Part shown: piece after piece, positions 59,854 through 64,000 of the stretch | Numbering within the stretch: position 1 is the first letter of the stretch | Layout of the letters: every line of letters begins with the position of its first letter | Assembly (NCBI RefSeq): GCF_010682065.1 | Contig: NZ_JAAGWG010000010.1 | Span: 62,001-126,000 of the forward strand | Direction of reading: 5' to 3' | DNA from: Blastococcus saxobsidens | Lineage (GTDB): Bacteria; Actinomycetota; Actinomycetes; Mycobacteriales; Geodermatophilaceae | DNA length: 64,000 bases | Position numbers and translations under genes: made by a program | Notes under the pieces: model-generated | What the model was told of the DNA's origin: nothing | The model's input: the letters and a program-made list of their open reading frames with translations, nothing else | The model's database searches: none

Positions 59854-60285
59854 GTGGACCGACGCCCCGAGCCCGCCTCGCCGCGCGCCCTGCGGGCCTG
59901 GCGGCGGATCGGCCTGACCCTGGGGCCTCCCGGTGCCGGCCTGCTGAGCGCTGCGGCCGCGGCCTGGCTGATCACCGGCCGGCTGGGCGGCTGGCCGGCC
60001 GCGCTGGTCGTGTCCGGGCTCGCCGCCGGTCTCCTCGCGGTCGTCTTCCTCCGGCGGGTGTGGTCCGAACCGACGTGGCGCGGTACAGCGCGCAGCCGCA
60101 GGGCCGAGTCGTTCTCCACGGCCTTCCTCGGCCTGTGCGGCCTCGCGGTGGCGCTCGGGCTGGTCGGCCGCTGGGTCACCGTTCCGCCCTGGCTCCGGGC
60201 CGTGCTCGCCTGCGCCATCGGCGTCGCCCTGGTGGCCACGATGGTGGCGGCCCTGCGGGCAGGCCCCGAGCCCGCACGGGACTGA
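59854..60285 (+). CDS. Small membrane protein of unknown function
   Basis: A 143-residue protein with four predicted helices in two pairs (GAGLLSAAAAAWLITGRL, ALVVSGLAAGLLAVVFL, AFLGLCGLAVALGLVGR and AVLACAIGVALVATMVAAL), joined by a basic loop (TARSRRAESFS). GTG 59854 is the first start ahead of the first helix. It is the only plus-strand gene within the rluB-scpB block, converging on scpB with 7 bases between stops. I recognise no family. Confidence 0.65.
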   Translation: MDRRPEPASPRALRAWRRIGLTLGPPGAGLLSAAAAAWLITGRLGGWPAALVVSGLAAGLLAVVFLRRVWSEPTWRGTARSRRAESFSTAFLGLCGLAVALGLVGRWVTVPPWLRAVLACAIGVALVATMVAALRAGPEPARD

Positions 60286-60292
60286 CCGCGGC

Positions 60293-61132
60293 TCAGGCGT
60301 CGGGGTGCTCGTCCAGCACCGTCGAGGCCTCGGGCAGCAGCGGTGCCAGCTCCGGGAGCTCGGTGAGGCTGGTCAGGCCCAGCCGTTCCAGGAACAGCGG
60401 AGTCGTGCCGTAGAGACCGCCGCCGGTGTCGGGGTCGGAGCCGACCTCGTGCACGAGCCCACGGGTGAGCAGGGTCCGCATCACGCCGTCCACGCCCACG
60501 CCCCGGATGGCGGAGACACGGGCACGGGTCACCGGCTGGCGGTAGGCGATGACGGCGAGGGTCTCCAGCGCGGCCTGGGTGAGCCGGCTCCGCTGCCCCT
60601 CCCCGAGGTACCGCTCGACGACGGCGGCGTGGTCGTCGCGGGTGTAGAGACGCCACCCCTCCCCCACCCGCCGCAGCGTGATCCCGGCCGACCGCTCGTC
60701 GTAGCTCGTCGCGAGCGCGGCCAGCCCGTCGCGCACCTGCTCCTCCGGGCAGCGCAGCGCCGCGGCGAGCGTCTCCTCGTCGACCGGGTCGTCCACGACG
60801 AACAGCAGCGCCTCCAGCCCGCCCTGCAGCTCCACCGGGTCCAGCAGCTCCATGGGCGCGAGCTCGGGGTCCGGCTCGGGCTCGGGCTCCTGCGACGGCT
60901 CCGGTGCCGTCGCGACCAGTGGCAGCTCGTGCTCCTCCGGTACCGCGGGGACCTGCTCGTCGGGCACCGGGCGCTCCCCCACGCGGGAGGCCAGCGCGGC
61001 GGCGACGGCGTCCCAGGTGGCGGGGTCGGCCTCGCCGCGCTGCTCGGCCTCCTCCCGGGTGGCCGCGAGCTCGGCGGCCAGCGCGTCCCAGGAGATGGGT
61101 GCGCGCTCCTGGTCGGGACGTTCCTCGGTCAC
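60293..61132 (-). CDS. scpB: Segregation and condensation protein B
   Basis: A 279-residue subunit of the SMC-ScpAB condensin complex that compacts and separates chromosomes. The conserved part is at about residues 105-270: GGLEALLFVVDDPVDEETLAAAL, LTQAALETLAVIAYRQPVTRARVSAIRGVGVDGVMRTLL, and YGTTPLFLERLGLTSLTELPEL. The first 100 residues are an acidic low-complexity extension not present in the classic form. GTG 61132 overlaps scpA by GTGA. It is transcribed with parA, the RHH gene and scpA. Confidence 0.94.
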   Translation of the reverse strand: MTEERPDQERAPISWDALAAELAATREEAEQRGEADPATWDAVAAALASRVGERPVPDEQVPAVPEEHELPLVATAPEPSQEPEPEPDPELAPMELLDPVELQGGLEALLFVVDDPVDEETLAAALRCPEEQVRDGLAALATSYDERSAGITLRRVGEGWRLYTRDDHAAVVERYLGEGQRSRLTQAALETLAVIAYRQPVTRARVSAIRGVGVDGVMRTLLTRGLVHEVGSDPDTGGGLYGTTPLFLERLGLTSLTELPELAPLLPEASTVLDEHPDA

Positions 61133-62046
61133 CGGTACTCCTCGTCGGGGTCGTGCGCGGCCGGTCCGTCGTCCGTCCGGTCGTCCGTGTCGTCCTCGCC
61201 CCCGCCGCCCTCGACCGGGTCGCCGACCGGGTCGTCGACCGGGTCGTCGTCCCGACCGGGGTTCCCGGTCCACCGGACGTGCAGCTCACCCAGGGGCGTC
61301 AGCTGCTCGAACACCACGCGCTGCTGGCGGTACAGCTCCAGCAGCGCCAGGAAGCGGGCCACCACCTCCATCGTGTGCTCGCAGTCCGCGGTGAGGGCCC
61401 GGAAGCTGGCGGTGCCGGAGCGCCGCAGGTGGTTGCGCACCGTCAGCAGCTGCTCGGCGACGCTCACCGGCGGCGCGTGCAGGTGCGAGACGCTGACCGT
61501 CTCGGGAACCTTGGGTGCCAGCGCCCGTGCGGCGAGGGCGGCGAACTGCTGGGGCGTGAGGTCCAGCAGCACCTCGGGCACCAGCTCGGCGAAGCGGGGT
61601 TCCAGCGCGGCCTGCCGGGGATGCCGCAGCGCCGCCTCCGCCTCCCGCTCGCGCAGGAACGCCGCCGCCTGCTTGTAGGCCTTGTACTGCAGGAGCCGGG
61701 CGAAGAGCAGGTCCCGCGCCTCGAGCAGCTCCAGGTCCTCCTCGTCGTCGATCTCGGCGGCCGGCAGCAGGCGCGCGGCCTTGAGGTCCAGCAGCGTGGA
61801 GGCGATCACGAGGAACTCGCTGGCCTGGTCGAGGTCGAGCTCGTCGCCCAGCGCCCGCAGGTGCGCGATGAACTCGTCGGTGACCTGGGAGAGTGCGATC
61901 TCGGTGACGTCGAGCTTGTGCTTGCCGATCAGCTGCAGCAGCAGGTCGAAGGGACCCTCGAAGTTGGTGAGCCGGACCGTGAAACGCGCAGGAGCGGCTC
62001 CGTCGGCCGGTTCGGCCGCCGGAACCGCTCCAGCGTCGGTGCTCAC
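61129..62046 (-). CDS. scpA: Segregation and condensation protein A
   Basis: A 305-residue kleisin subunit of condensin. FTVRLTNFEGPFDLLLQLIGKHKLDVTEIALSQVTDEFIAHL at the N-terminus binds the SMC neck. A middle region (ASEFLVIASTLLDLKAARLLP) and the C-terminal winged helix (GTASFRALTADCEHTMEVVARFLALLELYRQQRVVFEQLTPLG) follow. The last 45 residues are Asp/Gly/Pro-rich. GTG 62046 gives the usual start after a short Ala/Pro-rich leader. It is coupled to scpB. Confidence 0.94.
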   Translation of the reverse strand: MSTDAGAVPAAEPADGAAPARFTVRLTNFEGPFDLLLQLIGKHKLDVTEIALSQVTDEFIAHLRALGDELDLDQASEFLVIASTLLDLKAARLLPAAEIDDEEDLELLEARDLLFARLLQYKAYKQAAAFLREREAEAALRHPRQAALEPRFAELVPEVLLDLTPQQFAALAARALAPKVPETVSVSHLHAPPVSVAEQLLTVRNHLRRSGTASFRALTADCEHTMEVVARFLALLELYRQQRVVFEQLTPLGELHVRWTGNPGRDDDPVDDPVGDPVEGGGGEDDTDDRTDDGPAAHDPDEEYR

Positions 62047-62070
62047 GGAGTGCGAGCGTAGGCCCCTGGG

Positions 62071-62589
62071 TCAGTGACCCCGGAGCCGGCGGACGAGGAC
62101 GGAGTCCTCGCCGCGCTCGTCCAGGTCGGCCAGCAGGACCGAGACCGCCTCGCGGACGATGCGGCCGCGGTCGGCCGCCAGACCGTGCTGCGCGCGCAGG
62201 CTCAGCCGGGCGGTCTCGAGGGCGACGAGGTCGTCGGCGGAGATGTAGACCGTGATCTTCTCGTCGTGCTTGGTGCGCTCGGCGCGCCCCCGGGCCGGGC
62301 GGCCGCGGGTGGGGACCTTCGGCTGCAGGACCGCTGCCGGGGCCTCCTCGGCCGGGTTCCCCCGGAAGGACGCGAGGTCGTCCCCGCCGTCGGCTCCGCC
62401 GGGGACGAGCGTCAGCGGCATGCCGCTGTCGGGGGTCTCCCCGGCCCGCCGGGCGCCACCGGCGCTGCGCAGCGCCGGGGAGCTGGCCGCCGTGGGCAGG
62501 CTGGGCAGCTCGGTGACCTCCGGCACCGATGCGGTGTCGGTGCGGCGGAAGAGCTCCGAGGCACCGGGCAGAACAGGCCTGCGAGTCAC
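62071..62589 (-). CDS. ParA partner with ribbon-helix-helix-like C-terminus
   Basis: A 172-residue protein. The C-terminal 65 residues (KITVYISADDLVALETARLSL, then GRIVREAVSVLLADLDERG) look like a ribbon-helix-helix DNA-binding domain: one strand followed by two helices. The first 100 residues are disordered, with basic PTRGRPARGRAERTKHDE just before the domain. GTG 62589 overlaps the parA stop as GTGA, so the two are translated together, suggesting a ParA/RHH partition or chromosome-organisation pair. The fold call is by pattern only; it lacks ParB domains. Confidence 0.8.
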   Translation of the reverse strand: MTRRPVLPGASELFRRTDTASVPEVTELPSLPTAASSPALRSAGGARRAGETPDSGMPLTLVPGGADGGDDLASFRGNPAEEAPAAVLQPKVPTRGRPARGRAERTKHDEKITVYISADDLVALETARLSLRAQHGLAADRGRIVREAVSVLLADLDERGEDSVLVRRLRGH

Positions 62590-63491
62590 AGGGCCAGCAC
62601 CTCCTTGGCGAGGTCGCGGTACGCCGCGGCGCCCGTCGACGTGGGGGCCCACGTGGTGATCGGCTGACCGGCGACCGTGGTCTCCGGGAAGCGCACCGTG
62701 CGGGTGATGACGGTCTGGAAGACGGTGTCGCCGAAGGCCTCGACGACCCGGCTGAACACCTCCCGGCAGTGGACGGTCCGGGAGTCGTACATGGTGGCGA
62801 GGATGCCGTTGATCTCCAGCGACGGGTTGAGCCGCTCCTTGACCTTGTCGATCGTGTCGACGAGCAGCGCGACACCGCGCAGCGAGAAGAACTCGCACTC
62901 CAGCGGGATCACCACGCCCTGGGCGGCGGTCAGCGCGTTCACCGTCAGCAGCCCGAGCGAGGGCTGGCAGTCGATGAGGATGAAGTCGTAGTCGTCCCGC
63001 ACGTCGGCCAGGATCCGCAGCAGCGTCTGCTCCCGGGCCACCTCGCTGACCAGCTGCACCTCGGCGGCCGACAGGTCGATGTTGCTGGGGACCAGGTCCA
63101 GGCCGGGGACGTCGGTGTGCACGAGGACGTCGCGGAGACTGGTCCGCCGCTCCATCAGCGCGTTGTAGATCGTGCGGTCCATGTTCTGCGCCGGGATGCC
63201 CAGGCCCACCGACAGCGCACCCTGCGGGTCCAGGTCGATGAGCAGCACCTTGCGGCCGAACTCGGTCAGCGCCGCGCCCAGGTTGATGGTCGACGTGGTC
63301 TTGCCGACGCCACCCTTCTGGTTGCACATCGCGATGATGTGCGCGGGCCCGTGAGAAGCCAGCGGCTTCGGGTCCGGAAGACGGCGCTGCCGCGCCTTGG
63401 CCGGGTCCAGCCGCAGCGCAGCCGCCCCCATCTCGGGGTCGGTGTCGTGCGGCCGCGCGACGGCATGGGCCGCGTCCGCTCGGATCGCCAT
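62586..63491 (-). CDS. ParA family ATPase (chromosome partitioning)
   Basis: A 301-residue ParA/Soj ATPase. The deviant Walker A is MCNQKGGVGKTTSTINLGAAL at about residue 55-75. DLDPQGALSVGLG (A' motif) and FILIDCQPSLGLLTVNAL (Walker B) follow. NGILATMYDSRTVHCREVF and RTVRFPETTVAGQPI are typical of the Rv1708 group. It is not the oriC-linked ParA, since no parB or gidB neighbour is present. It heads the parA, RHH, scpA, scpB run. About 210 bases of non-coding sequence separate it from the upstream xerD. Confidence 0.92.
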   Translation of the reverse strand: MAIRADAAHAVARPHDTDPEMGAAALRLDPAKARQRRLPDPKPLASHGPAHIIAMCNQKGGVGKTTSTINLGAALTEFGRKVLLIDLDPQGALSVGLGIPAQNMDRTIYNALMERRTSLRDVLVHTDVPGLDLVPSNIDLSAAEVQLVSEVAREQTLLRILADVRDDYDFILIDCQPSLGLLTVNALTAAQGVVIPLECEFFSLRGVALLVDTIDKVKERLNPSLEINGILATMYDSRTVHCREVFSRVVEAFGDTVFQTVITRTVRFPETTVAGQPITTWAPTSTGAAAYRDLAKEVLAL

Positions 63492-63702
63492 GGGTCTGAT
63501 GCCTCCACCTCGTCCCCGATCCGGACGTTCCGGGCGCGGTCAGCCGTCCTGTCCGCTCGGGTGACACAGACGCTAGGGAGAAGGAGACACCTACCCAAGG
63601 CGGCACGCCGTCGACGTGTCGACATGGCGACGAATGCCAACCAGTGTGACTGCTCAAGCCGAAGCGAGCCCAAATTCTGTCCAAGCAGCGGCTCGCTGGC
63701 TG

Positions 63703-64000
63703 TCAGGTCAGGGCACGGGGGTGACTCGTCGCATAGACCTCGCGCAACCGGTCGACGGTGACCAGCGTGTAGACCTGCGTGGTGGTCACCGACGCGTGCC
63801 CGAGCAGTTCCTGGACCACGCGGACGTCGGCGCCGCCGTCGAGCAGGTGGGTGGCGAAGCAGTGCCGCAGCGTGTGCGGGCTCAGCTCCGCGGTGAGGCC
63901 GGCGCGTTCGGCCGCCGTCCGGAGGATCGACCAGGCGCTCTGCCGGGACAGCGGTCCACCGCGCGCGTTGAGGAACAGCGCGCCGCCCCGGACACCGCCG
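63703..64000 (-). CDS. xerD: Tyrosine recombinase XerD (C-terminal part only)
   Basis: The frame enters from the right edge, so only the last 98 or so residues are visible. [55 protein letters not shown] contains the HxLRH, the LGHAS histidine and the catalytic tyrosine of the integrase family. That motif set and the place upstream of parA-scpA (as with Rv1701 near Rv1708) favour XerD, the chromosome-dimer resolvase, over a phage integrase. The N-terminal domain is outside the window. Confidence 0.88.
   Translation of the reverse strand, partial: GGVRGGALFLNARGGPLSRQSAWSILRTAAERAGLTAELSPHTLRHCFATHLLDGGADVRVVQELLGHASVTTTQVYTLVTVDRLREVYATSHPRALT

Noticed and set aside
63703-64000. The partial recombinase at the right edge as a phage integrase
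   Set aside because: Its motif spacing and position ahead of parA-scpA-scpB fit chromosomal XerD better, though the missing N-terminus leaves some doubt.

Overview
The window is high-GC actinobacterial chromosome (roughly mid-70s % GC by eye). It carries rbpA behind a SigR-type promoter, GarA, scpA/scpB beside a ParA, a mycothiol-type DinB relic, an actinobacterial SOS box, and many genes starting with GTG or apparently leaderless. Gene order resembles several Mycobacterium tuberculosis blocks (exonuclease/pepE; lnt-dpm-rbpA; Rv1822 to Rv1832; Rv1708 to Rv1713), but lnt and dpm are separate and there is a large xylan locus. Geodermatophilaceae or a near relative is my best guess; that is an impression from protein style, not a measured result.

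Layout. 1-14.1 kb: 5'-3' exonuclease (cut by the window edge), M24 peptidase, Lrp regulator, an SOS-box-controlled Rv2578c-type radical SAM gene split by a 345-residue intein, a degenerate recombinase-like protein, a GCS2 ligase, a PlsC-type acyltransferase, GNAT, reductase-like and amidohydrolase genes, then lnt-dpm-fxsA converging on rbpA. 14.2-18.1 kb: a minus-strand operon GDPD, acyltransferase, MFS, thymidine kinase. 18.1-29.8 kb: mixed accessory genes, including an AlkZ-like glycosylase, GH65 phosphorylase with a HAD phosphatase/mutase, M50B peptidase, PEBP, coaA and DUF5999. 29.8-39.2 kb: the conserved gcvP, MerR, DUF151, MerR, garA, gcvH, DUF881, small basic protein, DUF881, pgsA block. 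39.3-45.1 kb: an EF-G2 paralogue, a DUF2243 gene with a nonsense codon, tRNA-Pro(GGG), and der-cmk-aroH.

45.2-58.9 kb is an accessory segment: a WYL regulator, a frameshifted DinB gene, and an arabinoxylan-oligosaccharide locus. An ABC importer (binding lipoprotein, two permeases, dedicated ATPase) appears to bring oligomers into the cytoplasm. There an unsecreted GH10 xylanase, GH3 glycosidase, acetyl esterase and GH51 arabinofuranosidase would break them down, under a LacI repressor with a clear operator between the two divergent transcripts. This segment separates rluB-scpB-scpA-parA-xerD (58.9-64 kb) from cmk-der, genes that are neighbours in M. tuberculosis.

Most interesting signals: the intein at the third Fe-S cysteine of a probable LexA target; a perfect 18-bp motif repeated in three intergenic sites about 18-19 kb apart, one abutting the promoter of the recombinase-like gene; a perfect inverted repeat with 21-bp arms near 18.98 kb; a GarA with an N-terminal zinc ribbon; and two broken genes within 5 kb.
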